Both the position numbers and the translations under genes were made by a program. A stretch of DNA of 64,000 bases from Zantedeschia hybrid cultivar (lineage: Eukaryota > Streptophyta > Magnoliopsida > Alismatales > Araceae): assembly GCA_030544215.1 (NCBI GenBank), contig JARZZO010000004.1:41467980-41531979 (forward strand). The letters are read 5' to 3'. The notes under the pieces are model-generated. The model had not been told where the DNA came from. It ran no database searches and saw only the letters and a program-made list of their open reading frames with translations. Shown here in pieces: positions 58,701-64,000 of the stretch (positions are counted from its first letter, which is position 1; each line of letters opens with the position of its first letter).

Positions 58701-59083
58701 ACTTCTTTAAATCTGCAGAAGCATATGATGTGGCATCCATCCCCGAAGCCATCCATTCATCAGGAGAGAAAACACGAACACCTTCCATCTGCACGTGACA
58801 AAGCAATAGGAAGCATTAAATAAGAGACATTCAAGAAACTATCTCCAAAGAAGATGACTGACTGATATTCGCCTGCCTGATGGAATACTGGGTAATGAGT
58901 TGAGTCGATTGAATCCCTACGGTAGACGTCACCAGTGACAAGAAATTGATTATGCCCTTTCCGCAATAACTCAGCCTGGTGAGCACTTGTGTGACATCTA
59001 AGTACAGTTTGAGCATCGACGTAATATGTATCATTGTAACTCCTGCTCACATGATCAGCAGGGACCAAGACATCATCAAAATT
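26993..59083 (-). CDS. Phenylalanine--tRNA ligase, chloroplastic/mitochondrial (5' end outside window)
   Basis: Class II aminoacyl-tRNA synthetase that charges phenylalanine onto tRNA-Phe in plastids and mitochondria as a single-chain enzyme. Coding exons in transcript order are 58877-59083, 58671-58788, 58461-58537, 53961-54140, 32062-32106, 29390-29494, 27126-27239 and 26993-27043. They give 298 residues and a stop in one unbroken frame. Motif 2 is GDVYRRDSIDSTHYPVFHQ, motif 3 is AFGLGLERLAMVLF, and the C-terminal FDX-ACB anticodon-binding domain runs from FPPCYKDISFW to the end. The family is about 430 residues, so roughly 130 N-terminal residues with the targeting peptide lie right of 64000. 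I searched 59084-64000 and did not find them. Introns of 21.9 and 4.3 kb are filled with transposons. Confidence 0.95.
27126..27239 (-). CDS. PheRS exon G (FDX-ACB domain)
   Basis: 38 codons, starting VLLIDNFTNKKGMTSHCYRI and ending SLTDDEINQLQ. Acceptor cttctag, donor gtacag, both phase 0. It carries the RSMERSLTD strand typical of organellar PheRS anticodon-binding domains. Confidence 0.95.
27360..27840. repeat. Degenerate tandem repeat in intron F-G
   Basis: Blocks containing tgatcatgcttgtgcaaaac, then catcaaatacacggggcaaa, then a gcatgtgcatgcatgcatat-type stretch recur near 27404, 27570, 27672 and 27757. Unit length is irregular, about 85-170 bases. Apparent Cys/His-rich frames here come from the tgtgca repeats. 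Confidence 0.6.
27841..29389. other. Rest of intron F-G
   Basis: About 1.5 kb of AT-rich intron. A duplicated gttcagtgatagtcaaacta occurs at about 29130-29210. No gene or complete mobile element was recognised. Confidence 0.5.
29390..29494 (-). CDS. PheRS exon F (start of FDX-ACB domain)
   Basis: 35 codons, FPPCYKDISFWISNSFTENN then LCEVVRGIAGDLVEE. Acceptor ccttgcag, donor gtattg, phase 0. The PPCYKDISFW signature opens the anticodon-binding domain. Confidence 0.96.
29664..29893. mobile_element. MITE with ~20-bp inverted ends in intron E-F
   Basis: The left end gagtaatgctagtatacca and the reversed right end gaggaatgctagcacacca are inverted copies. Pairing continues inward (gagccatctgatcttcacat against gagccatccaatcttttcat). 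It is 230 bp with no coding. No convincing target duplication was seen, so the superfamily is open. Confidence 0.75.
29894..30960. other. Intron E-F, unassigned part
   Basis: A plus frame of 153 codons (30514-30975) has no recognised domain and reads into the neighbouring minisatellite. I do not call it a gene. Confidence 0.4.
30968..31165. repeat. ~44-bp minisatellite, about five copies
   Basis: Units start tggtttgaatgaccaacc and end gtggttcattcata, at about 30968, 31012, 31055, 31100 and 31134. The last two are shorter. Confidence 0.85.
31166..32061. other. Intron E-F, right part
   Basis: No gene recognised. A tandem duplication of about 60 bases around aaacattgatcatgac/aaacatttgtcatgac and gtacaattgttgcata lies at 31860-31970. 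Confidence 0.5.
32062..32106 (-). CDS. PheRS exon E (45-bp microexon-like)
   Basis: 15 codons, FSEGQLGVKFKSFSK, with acceptor ctttgcag and donor gtatga, both phase 0. Homologues have FGKGxLGVKFKPxSK at this place, so the exon is real despite its size. It is the link between the catalytic core and the FDX-ACB domain. The upstream intron is 21,854 bp. Confidence 0.92.
32107..33229. other. Start of the 21.9-kb intron region near exon E
   Basis: Contains ttta repeats (about 32418-32450), a C-run followed by an A-run (about 32775-32800), and a tandem duplication of about 66 bases (gatttctcttcccact...gggggttccttggacc) at about 33055-33185 that runs into a (TC)n tract. No gene. Confidence 0.6.
33186..33229. 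repeat. (TC)n microsatellite
   Basis: A run of more than 20 TC units next to the 66-base duplication. Confidence 0.95.
33230..34960 (+). repeat. LTR-like unit R1
   Basis: It begins with a pyrimidine/C-rich lead and a TATA box (tataaata at 33374). It continues through a ggatcc/ggatct-rich part and a long (A,C)-rich part with aaaaaccaccc and ccctaaaa words. It ends after gttaatcaaggg (34753) and a gatcgatgtaattaa block. The same order recurs in R3 and, without a clear TATA box, in R2. There is no coding frame. This resembles an old long LTR, but internal DNA between the units is missing. Confidence 0.6.
34961..35350 (+). repeat. LTR-like unit R2, left part before the hAT insertion
   Basis: Includes a tandem duplication of about 80 bases (tattgggaaa...gaaaggagaatataaagtat, at about 35008 and 35090) and C-runs like those before the TATA box of R3. 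It continues at 42297 on the other side of the hAT element; the 8-bp duplication ctatggag marks the break. Confidence 0.5.
35343..35350. other. Left target-site duplication of the hAT element (ctatggag)
   Basis: Identical to 42297-42304. Confidence 0.92.
35351..35580. repeat. Left hAT end with subterminal ggtaccgg/gactcg repeats
   Basis: Words such as gtaccggtatcggtacc and cgagtcg recur in both directions, mirrored at 41200-41420 in the right end. They are probably transposase-binding sites, and explain the Tyr-Arg-rich frames seen here. Confidence 0.75.
36318..36357. repeat. (ATC)n trinucleotide repeat coding poly-Asp
   Basis: Read on the minus strand it gives a run of about 11 Asp in the transposase C-terminal region. 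Confidence 0.9.
38102..38106. other. Left duplication of the solo LTR (aatat)
   Basis: The same five bases follow the LTR at 38918-38922. Confidence 0.88.
38107..38917 (-). repeat. Solo LTR of the Tat gypsy family
   Basis: 811 bp, homologous over its whole length to 13033-13824 and 23173-23991, in the same orientation. It starts tgatgtagcc and ends ccccatta (terminal ca changed to ta), flanked by the 5-bp duplication aatat. It interrupts the hAT transposase core, whose frame can be followed on both sides. It is the product of recombination between two LTRs of a former full insertion. Confidence 0.93.
40200..41150 (-). repeat. Tandem ~145-bp repeats upstream of the hAT transposase
   Basis: About five copies of a block containing caatgaacgcaattgacaac, atgctcctactttaaaatat and gcttcaattgatatttaatt lie at about 40200-40890, each roughly 140-155 bases. 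They are in the putative promoter side or first intron of the transposase gene. A GC-rich stretch with cccctcc runs follows at 41030-41150. Confidence 0.8.
41200..42296. repeat. Right hAT end with subterminal repeats
   Basis: ggtaccggtcc, gactcatacgtgactc and related words mirror the left end. The terminal block from about 42200 (gagtcggatcggtatcgtat ... gatatggcaaaccttg) also recurs at 53160-53245. Confidence 0.8.
42297..43880 (+). repeat. LTR-like unit R2, right part
   Basis: Begins with the second ctatggag. It has the ggatcc/ggatct-rich part (42440-42620), the ccaaatgacttaatt segment (about 42898, as in R1 at about 34106), the (A,C)-rich part and a cagcccatggtaaaactttt segment shared with R3. 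No coding. Confidence 0.55.
43881..46150 (+). repeat. LTR-like unit R3
   Basis: C-runs and ccaccggt palindromes (44320-44900) precede a TATA box (tataaat at 44930). The (A,C)-rich part spans 45260-45880. The block gttaatcaaggg (46012) and gatcgacgtaattaac matches R1. It is cut off by the LINE at about 46150. Within the (A,C)-rich part a degenerate ~90-base unit (aaaaaatcat...cctaaat.ccctcaaaacc) seems to repeat. Confidence 0.6.
44455..44501. other. Perfect 19-bp inverted repeat (hairpin)
   Basis: ccccccaccagtgagcatt and aatgctcactggtgggggg are exact inverse copies separated by nine bases. They lie in the C-rich lead of unit R3, among other ccaccggt palindromes. Confidence 0.9.
46150..50082 (+). 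mobile_element. LINE (L1-type), near full coding region of ORF2, inactive
   Basis: The order is endonuclease, RT, zinc-finger tail, then 3' UTR ending ccttccaaaaaa. Endonuclease pieces at 46181-46900 include DCFCLQETKMD, WCILGNFNVV and TVSNHIPLL. Two expected Asp residues (GDFN and SDH) are Asn here. RT pieces follow at 47429-48512 (KSPGPDGFSMGFYQFF; LKLDFEKALDKVSW; GLRQGDPISPLIF; FADD at 48204-48215). The tail (49465-49520) has CIFCGIMDEDDAHLFLHC. Several stops and shifts are present. ORF1 was not found, so the 5' end is probably truncated near 46150, inside LTR-like unit R3. Confidence 0.88.
49357..49464 (+). repeat. Exact 54-bp tandem duplication inside the LINE
   Basis: 49357-49410 and 49411-49464 are identical, starting accaatgatggtcagatgga. 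The frame is kept and repeats 18 residues (MVRWKSIFQNHKSTC core) just before the zinc-finger cysteines. Being exact, it is young compared with the surrounding decay. Confidence 0.97.
50083..50280. other. Spacer with A-run between LINEs
   Basis: A run of about 21 A lies at 50155-50176. No gene. Confidence 0.6.
50587..50602. other. Left SINE target duplication
   Basis: agaattggatggcctt; the right copy at 50851-50866 differs at one base. Confidence 0.9.
50603..50850 (+). mobile_element. tRNA-derived SINE
   Basis: 248 bp between 16-bp duplications. A box A-like ggtgagtagcatagtggat lies at 50619-50637, and a box B gggttcgagctcc at 50677-50689, the internal RNA polymerase III promoter of tRNA-type SINEs. 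The 3' end is a purine-rich gagaaagagagacagagaca. It has no coding; the frames over it are incidental. Confidence 0.9.
50851..50866. other. Right SINE target duplication
   Basis: agaattggattgcctt, partner of 50587-50602. Confidence 0.9.
50875..50983. repeat. ~57-bp tandem pair
   Basis: Two diverged copies of gcaacaagacctaactccta, then aaagtatct, then cttacctct, directly before the 39-bp array. Confidence 0.8.
50984..51139. repeat. 39-bp minisatellite, four copies
   Basis: Four units of exactly 39 bases, each starting aaaagctt and containing gacataaga and ggattgaaggct. They lie in the decayed LINE downstream of the SINE. Confidence 0.95.
52504..52576 (-). mobile_element. 73-bp 5'-truncated retroposon (SINE-like)
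   Basis: The element starts with a T-run (an A-tail on the minus strand) and is flanked by exact 11-bp copies of aaccgtgatct (52493-52503 and 52577-52587). The minus strand reads gatcgcctactgctcggggt and ends in a poly-A tail. The size suggests a SINE 3' end. Confidence 0.8.
52738..52798. repeat. (AT)n(AG)n microsatellite
   Basis: An AT run of about 17 units is followed by an AG run of about 13 units. Confidence 0.95.
52950..53245. mobile_element. Relic of the right end of the same hAT family
   Basis: Shared with 41900-42296 are gtacgagtcgacttgtat-type words, attaacaggatacatttctc against attaatagagtagatttctc, and a terminal gagttggatcagtattgtac...ctaggaagat...gatcagcgtacagcaaaccttg. The end at 53245 matches the hAT terminus. 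No left end or 8-bp partner was found nearby. Confidence 0.75.
53430..53552. repeat. Compound TA/GTA, GA and CA microsatellite
   Basis: tata/tatgta runs, then gagagaga, then cacaca. Overlapping Tyr-Ile and His-Thr frames are artefacts. Confidence 0.92.
53553..53960. other. Intron D-E next to exon D
   Basis: No gene or mobile element recognised. Confidence 0.5.
53961..54140 (-). CDS. PheRS exon D (motif 3)
   Basis: 60 codons, EKWMEVLGCGVTEQEILRRS then GRMDNVAWAFGLGLERLAMV then LFEIPDIRLFWSTDERFTSQ. The GLGLER segment is class II motif 3, which binds ATP. Acceptor gtcttag, donor gtatgc, both phase 0. Confidence 0.97.
54141..54780. other. Intron C-D, left part
   Basis: AT-rich intron without recognised elements. 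Confidence 0.5.
54781..55035 (-). pseudogene. Antisense LINE ORF2 fragment
   Basis: The minus strand reads RTKYPALHSIAENKLSKVSH, then EMTWLSEFRRNLKDEEVPQL. Plant LINEs have FPRLFxISxxK and WxxxxRRxLxDxExxxL in the region after RT. It lies in opposite orientation to the neighbouring LINE. Confidence 0.6.
55255..58183 (+). mobile_element. 5'-truncated LINE in intron C-D
   Basis: It starts in the linker (about 55300-55687, EWRMEEESKWRQMSRIQWLK, DNNTRFFHIIANGRRRRN). RT follows (KSPGPDGMQMFFYQSF with a stop; RPISLLNGSYKIFTKILATR; GLRQGDPLSPYLFMLVANIL; QYADD with YADD at 56481-56492). The thumb and zinc tail come next (KIRAFMWLLLQKRIVTKMYR; CSMCNMYDEDVEHLFIHC at about 57690-57745; WSIWRCRNDSVFKG). 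The 3' end is ttttcccaaaaaaa. It has only a few stops, fewer than the other LINEs, and no endonuclease. No target duplication was confirmed. Confidence 0.88.
58461..58537 (-). CDS. PheRS exon C
   Basis: 77 bases completing a Gly codon and then AVEMRWVDTYFPFTNPSFEL, EIYFQ. Acceptor tttgcag in phase 1, donor gtttgt in phase 0. The MRWVDTYFPFT strand belongs to the catalytic core that binds phenylalanine. Confidence 0.95.
58671..58788 (-). CDS. PheRS exon B
   Basis: 118 bases, MEGVRVFSPDEWMASGMDAT then SYASADLKKSLEGLARHLF plus the first base of a Gly codon. Acceptor gtgcag, donor gtatat in phase 1. It follows motif 2 directly, so the Met is internal and not a start. Confidence 0.95.
58789..58876 (-). 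other. 88-bp GC-AG intron of the PheRS gene
   Basis: The exon before ends in CATCAG and the intron begins gcaggc, not gt. The acceptor is cgtgcag. Only this donor joins FHQ to MEG in frame, as in all members of the family. The nearest GT (in cagtcagtc) would shift the frame. Confidence 0.8.
58877..59083 (-). CDS. PheRS exon A (motif 2)
   Basis: 69 codons, NFDDVLVPADHVSRSYNDTY then YVDAQTVLRCHTSAHQAELL and on to GDVYRRDSIDSTHYPVFHQ. The last part is class II motif 2. Acceptor cttgcag. The missing upstream exon should supply the targeting peptide and the start of the catalytic domain. Confidence 0.97.
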
Positions 59084-59930
59084 CTGCAAGAAGCAGAACC
59101 ATCTGCTGAATGAACATAAAAACTAGGAAACGCTGACTCAGGAAATATTGACATAACTCTCCAGTAAATTGGCTCTATATTAAAACAACAGAGAAAGAGA
59201 AAGAGAAAGATTGCTGACAACAAAAATACAGAATAAGTATACAATAAATCATGAAATGAATTATGAAAGAGTACAAGCTTAATCAGTTCAAGCCGCTGAC
59301 AAAATTCAAACATCCCACTAGAGAAGTCAAAATTAAGCAGCGTTGTAACTATTAATGAAAACTACCTTTGCTTTCACTAAAAAATAAAAAAGAGATATAT
59401 CCCAGTACTGCAAGCATTCTTCCTTTATTATCAAGATGATAGATAGAGGGATGAAGTACACAGCAAGTAATTCTGGCGCATGAGACTGACATTTTGAATC
59501 ACTCATGATTTTGCTTACAAGCATCCTTCCATTGACGAAGGTCACATTAGCTGCAAATGAGTTTACCTTCACTTTCTACACTTAATATTTTGCATGAAAA
59601 CTTCACTTTCTTCCATGCTTTCTTGATAGTCTGCTCAACAACATTTCAGTATTCATGAATTTTTTCATGCAATATATGAATGAAAAGAATGTTGATATTA
59701 TCTGCATACAATTATAATCCAAAGCCAATTTAAAGAAAGGGGACTTAGAATCATTGACAATTAGGTCCTGCCTGAACAAGATGCAATCAAATTGTAATTG
59801 CAAAATGCAAAAGCAAAACTAAAAGTATAGATGTTTCTTTCAGAAAAGGGTAGCATGTTCATGCAGAGACTGAATTTCACAACCTTGATGCTTCTGTTTA
59901 TCAAATATCTCGTTACAACTGTCAGAAAAT
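59084..59930. other. Intron upstream of exon A, left part
   Basis: AT-rich with no recognised gene. Confidence 0.5.
59917..59930. other. Left duplication of the LINE tail (aactgtcagaaaat)
   Basis: An exact 14-bp copy occurs at 60373-60386. Confidence 0.93.
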
Positions 59931-60372
59931 AAAGTGCAGCTTTAGTAGAGAAGTTTGGTCAAGCATCTTCTGCAGGTTACATCAGCCAGTTGGGGCTTTC
60001 GACACTGTTGAAGGCCTTCTCACCATGTTTTCGTCTTACTTGGTGGCTAAATAAGATCAGTTCATATGGTGCTAATCCTTCATGCCACACTTTGGGCCAT
60101 TTGGGGGGAGAGAAACAAGAGGATTTTCAGGAAAGAATCCCTTGTCTCTGATAGAGAGGCCTCTTTTATTTGTGATCGGGTTAGAGAGTGGAGTAGAGTT
60201 TTGTGCGCTTCATCCATTTTGTACTCTTCCTTTTTTGACTTGTTAAAGGAGAGTTGGGAGGTTCACCTCTTGGTGATGTTTTTGGGGTTGCTTTTGGTGA
60301 CTACCTTTTTGTACATTTTGTAACCTTTTTTGACTTTTAATACATACTAGTGGCTCGTTCCACTTTCAAAAA
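59931..60372 (+). mobile_element. 442-bp 5'-truncated LINE tail
   Basis: A frame at about 60066-60180 reads ATLWAIWGERNKRIFRKESL, the C-terminal signature of plant LINE ORF2. The 3' UTR ends cactttcaaaaaa. A perfect 14-bp duplication flanks it. It is typical of severe 5' truncation during target-primed reverse transcription. Confidence 0.9.
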
Positions 60373-60386
60373 AACTGTCAGAAAAT

Positions 60387-62580
60387 CAAGGGAAAAAACA
60401 GTACTTTACTAGATACCATGTTAGTGTTAGCATTGAATTAGGTAATGGTGCCACAGACAGTTCAGCTTCAGTAATATGAAGGCGTTCCTATAAAGACTGT
60501 TTAAGAGTGGGTATGAGTCAAATACCAACACCAACAACAGAGAATAGCAAAGTGCCGACATTGAGCGAGTCACCGGCATTCTCAATAAGCTACCTAGTGA
60601 CCAGTTACTGGATTTAATTTGCATCTCCTGGTGCCTTCATACCAATCAACCACGATAACCCACTTTGAATGTGGGAGGTAAACAATGCACAGCTAGACTA
60701 ATTTGCATCTCCTCCTGCATACCTCTTTCAGTTATCCCCTTCATTCTCGCAATGCATGCACTCTTGCTAAGTACCCAATTATGCTCTCTGCAGCAACAGC
60801 AAAAAAAGTCTGTTTCAAAGATTCAGAACGCTGACCTAGAGCAGGAGGAGAAGAGCCCTTTTCCTCACCAAAAAATAAAGTATACATGGATCAATGCCTT
60901 TATTCCGATCCAATTCAGGCCGATCTGACCCAATTCAGGTGAATAAAGCATACATGGATCAATGCCTTTTTCCTCACTAAGAAGTACAAAAATGAAAATA
61001 AGATCTCTGCAACATTCTAAATAATAATATAATATGATCATCATTTTGATTATCATTAAATGATACTAACTCATCATTGTCACTATCAAACGAAGAAAAG
61101 CTATCTAGCTCTACAGAACTCTAAATCTCTCTGGGTAGGAGGTTGAAAAAGAGGATGCCTTTGTATGCATCTAAACATGTTCACAAATGATGGCAGATGC
61201 ATAACATTAAAAGCCATTCCAAACTCATGGGAGAATGTCCTACAGGCCTCAATAATCTCAACTCGAGTTCAAATTGAGCCAGAGTTGGAATTGAAGCCAC
61301 AGTTGAGGGTAGTCAACGTGTAGTAGTAGATGAGCCCACTTGTCTAGTACTTGAACTGAATCTTTGCCGCACAGATTAATAATTTTGCATGGACATTTGT
61401 GATGGGAATCGATGTGGCTTTTGGTGATTTTGACCGGATATGGAGCGATCTTGAGGCACGGTTTGCACATTGAAGCAAAGCTCTCCACTGCATGGTGACC
61501 TCAGTGGCATCCGCCATGTGTCCTTGCTTTGCCGCTCTCATCATCTCCCCGTTGATATTGCCGCACTTCAAAACTCAAGGATGAGTTTTCTCGAACAGGG
61601 GGATAACCACCACTTTACATTCGAGGGTGCATGTCTACCATCGTCCAAGAGCCATTCTAGCTTCGTTGTGGTTCGAAGATTCGCCAAAGCTTGATTGTCG
61701 CATAGATTATTTTTAGAGGAGTCCATAGATATTTTATTTGGCCCATTTGGAGCCCGTTTAGCATGTTTTCTATTTTTTCTGAATTTTAAGTGTGATTTTA
61801 TATTTTTTAAAAAATTAGTGCGAATTTTCGCAATAATTATCTAGTTACAGGTGTCTTACTCCATCTTGGAGTTGGATAGTCAAGTTTGAGTAGGAAACAT
61901 CCCCAAACACTATATATATGGATGTATGGTCTCTTTTTAATTTATTGATGAATTATTGCACGAATTATAAGTTATTTTCTGATGTTCTCTTAGTGACTAA
62001 AAAGACGACCCTGTGACGAGGTTGAATCTGCCCTGAGACGGGACCGGGTGTGATGCCCTAGCCACTGGTGCGACGCCAGTAGTCTCTCCAAACCCCTTCT
62101 CCTTCTCTGTCCCCCATCAATTTGCTAGCACACTTAAGGGCGCCTCCACATATGCCACCAAATGCTCCACAATTCAATGGATAATCAAATGTTCACAACA
62201 CATAGAATCAATTCTGCGGTCTTCGAGGACTATATGACTGTATCCATGCTTCAATGTAGGATGTGACCTTTGAAAGATACATAATATTTGATACAAGATG
62301 AAACTATGTGGTCACCTCAGTTCCAAATTTTCCAATATGATTGTGATCTACATGTGCTTGATTGTACCCAAAGAAACCATTTTAGTGACTGTCTAGGTGA
62401 CCGCCATTTGCCACAATGATGCCCTCTTTTAGGCACAAACAAGTAGAAGCAAATAGCTTGAACTCGAAGCCTTGAATGTGTGCCAGTAATGTTGACAGAT
62501 TCCCCTAACACAGATAAAAGAATGAGGGAGAAGAGGTTAGAAGAGCCTTAGAGGCACTTATGGTGCCTTAGGAGGAGCCT
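60387..62580. other. Intron upstream of exon A, middle part
   Basis: No gene recognised. A duplicated atacatggatcaatgccttt lies at about 60886 and 60952. A segment at 61740-62030 with a tatatatatgg run and a later tgttctcttagtgac resembles LTR sequence, but no partner or ends were found. Confidence 0.4.
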
Positions 62581-62589
62581 TGAGAGCCA

Positions 62590-63432
62590 TGTAGTCAGAG
62601 GCAAAAGGCGAGCGAGGCAACCAGGGTTTTGCCTCAGCCTCAAATGCTTAGGCAATTGTCTAGGAGTTTAAGGCGATGTGTTCTATCATAGATCACCATG
62701 AAAATGGCAATATAAGGAGAATAAAAAAAAAAAAACATCTAACATAATCATATGTAAGACTTTGAGAAGCACTAATCATGTCCAACGTGCAATGTCTTAA
62801 GACTATCTACTACTCATCTAAGGATTGTCTGGTCTTAGGAATCATCAAAATCCCATTAAAGCAGAAAACTGGACAATGAAGAACAGGTGGATACACTTCA
62901 TATCTATGCATGCACATATGGGTTGTATATTTGGGCTATTGCCTTAACTGAGATCAATACAATAGGACAATCATTATGCTCTCCCTACTTTTGCATCCTA
63001 GCATGACATCAAAGACATCGGTTGTTAGTCATCAGCTTTCCACCAATGGTCACCCCTCAACGACTTCAATCTCTCGTCATTTTTGGGGTCATCTGAATGC
63101 TAGAGCTCATCATCGAGGATCATTCTCAGTCATTCTAGCCTTTAAACCTTTTTTTTCTTGGCCTTCATCAATCGACCTTTTCCATTCTCAATGTCATTCT
63201 CTTGTACGGCACTGCCGCTCTTCATCTTTTCTATTCCAGAATTGGCTTCTTCAACAGCCACCACCATTCTTAAAATGTCTCAGATTCAGCTTCATTAATA
63301 TCATCAGGTGGTGGATGTTGACTGGTCATGTGTTAAGTGGGCTGGTAAAGGGTAGCCTTTGGATCAATACTAGCTTGCATTTTCAGGCTTTAATAAGGCA
63401 CTCAAGCACCTAGCTGCCTAGGTGTCTGCCTT
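62590..63432. mobile_element. Possible DNA transposon with gccta-type ends
   Basis: The left part has gtagtcagaggcaaaaggcg and further aggc words. The right part has gcacctagctgcctaggtgt and ends ctgccttgataactat. Such aggc/gcct-rich inverted ends are common in plant DNA elements. Pairing of the ends is weak and no duplication was confirmed. A 145-codon plus frame inside (62976-63413) has no recognised domain. Confidence 0.3.
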
Positions 63433-64000
63433 GATAACTATGCAAATCAACTTGCATATATTGGATTGTTGCACTCACAGTGAGATCATTATGCCCAATA
63501 CATTCTCACTAATGGTGCATCCTAACAAGCAGAAAGGAAACAAGCCTAGAAATGTACTAGCATCTAGGGTAAGTACACTATAAGACCGCAAAATCAAGCC
63601 CTTGCATTGGCTATTAGCATCCTGTCCCTCACATTGTAGGGCTAAATACATGGTCATTACTGGATCATTGACAATAAGTGATGAGTACCAAATTAGGGTT
63701 TCACAAACTCTAAAAGTAGAAATCAAAGCCACATTGAACACGGAAGGTCGATCCTGATTCAACATTGAGTTTCTGTGAGAAAAATAGCATGCTAAAAGCC
63801 TAAAATAGCAACTGCAACCACTTTCAGATCCTTTATGGTTGCCCCCGTGAAAACAGATGAAAGCATCTAAAAGACTAAATCAGGTGAAGTGCTACCCACA
63901 CAGAGCTGTTAGACAAGTTTCATAAGAAGGTAAGCTGTTAGAAATCCAGAATATACATAATGAAGAGATTTCACACAGTCAGACACAGACTCTGGATTGA
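63433..64000. other. Intron upstream of exon A, right part
   Basis: No gene, exon or element recognised. The first PheRS exon is expected beyond the edge. Confidence 0.45.

Noticed and set aside
62976..63413. 145-codon plus frame
   Set aside because: No recognisable domain, and it lies in a probable DNA element within an intron.
59084..64000. First exon of the tRNA ligase gene
   Set aside because: I looked on the minus strand for the segment that precedes NFDDVLVPADH in the family and found no match; it is probably beyond 64000.

Overview
This is a piece of a plant nuclear genome, almost certainly from an angiosperm with large introns. The one intact host gene has plant organelle-type protein sequence. 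The rest is Ty1/copia, Ty3/gypsy (Tat lineage), LINE, SINE, hAT and MITE-like DNA. A large monocot genome (palm-like, for example) fits the element types, but the sequence alone does not fix the species. No bacterial, rRNA, tRNA or CRISPR features were seen.

Layout. 1-8496: a decayed Ty1/copia element (5' LTR cut by the window edge, primer site, leader, broken pol, 3' LTR). 8497-8920: a fold-back element. 9346-11099: a small hAT-type element with 8-bp duplications that carries a piece of a cationic amino acid transporter gene. 11503-26382: a larger related hAT-type element with a perfect 8-bp duplication. It carries pieces of three host genes (receptor-like kinase, PP2A catalytic subunit, NYN-domain protein), all on the minus strand. 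It is interrupted by an 11-kb Tat-type gypsy element (13033-23991, duplication aaaca) that has an extra spliced ORF on the opposite strand with its own TATA box.

26993 to beyond 64000: the minus-strand gene for the organellar phenylalanine--tRNA ligase. Eight coding exons (298 residues plus stop) lie between 26993 and 59083. The first exon(s) lie past the right edge. All junctions keep the frame, so the gene looks functional. One 88-bp intron uses a GC donor. One intron is 21.9 kb and another 4.3 kb, because of inserted elements.

Inside the 21.9-kb intron: three diverged ~2-kb LTR-like units in tandem (about 33.2-46.15 kb); a 6.9-kb hAT element (35351-42296, perfect 8-bp duplication ctatggag) with a broken transposase gene; a solo LTR of the Tat family inside that transposase gene; a LINE (46.15-50.08 kb); a second decayed LINE (50.28-52.5 kb) holding a tRNA-type SINE with a 16-bp duplication; a 73-bp SINE-like fragment; and a relic of the same hAT family. 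The 4.3-kb intron holds a 5'-truncated LINE (55.26-58.18 kb). The intron beyond exon A holds a 442-bp LINE tail with a 14-bp duplication. Nesting gives a relative order: tandem units, then hAT, then solo LTR; and the capture element before the gypsy insertion.
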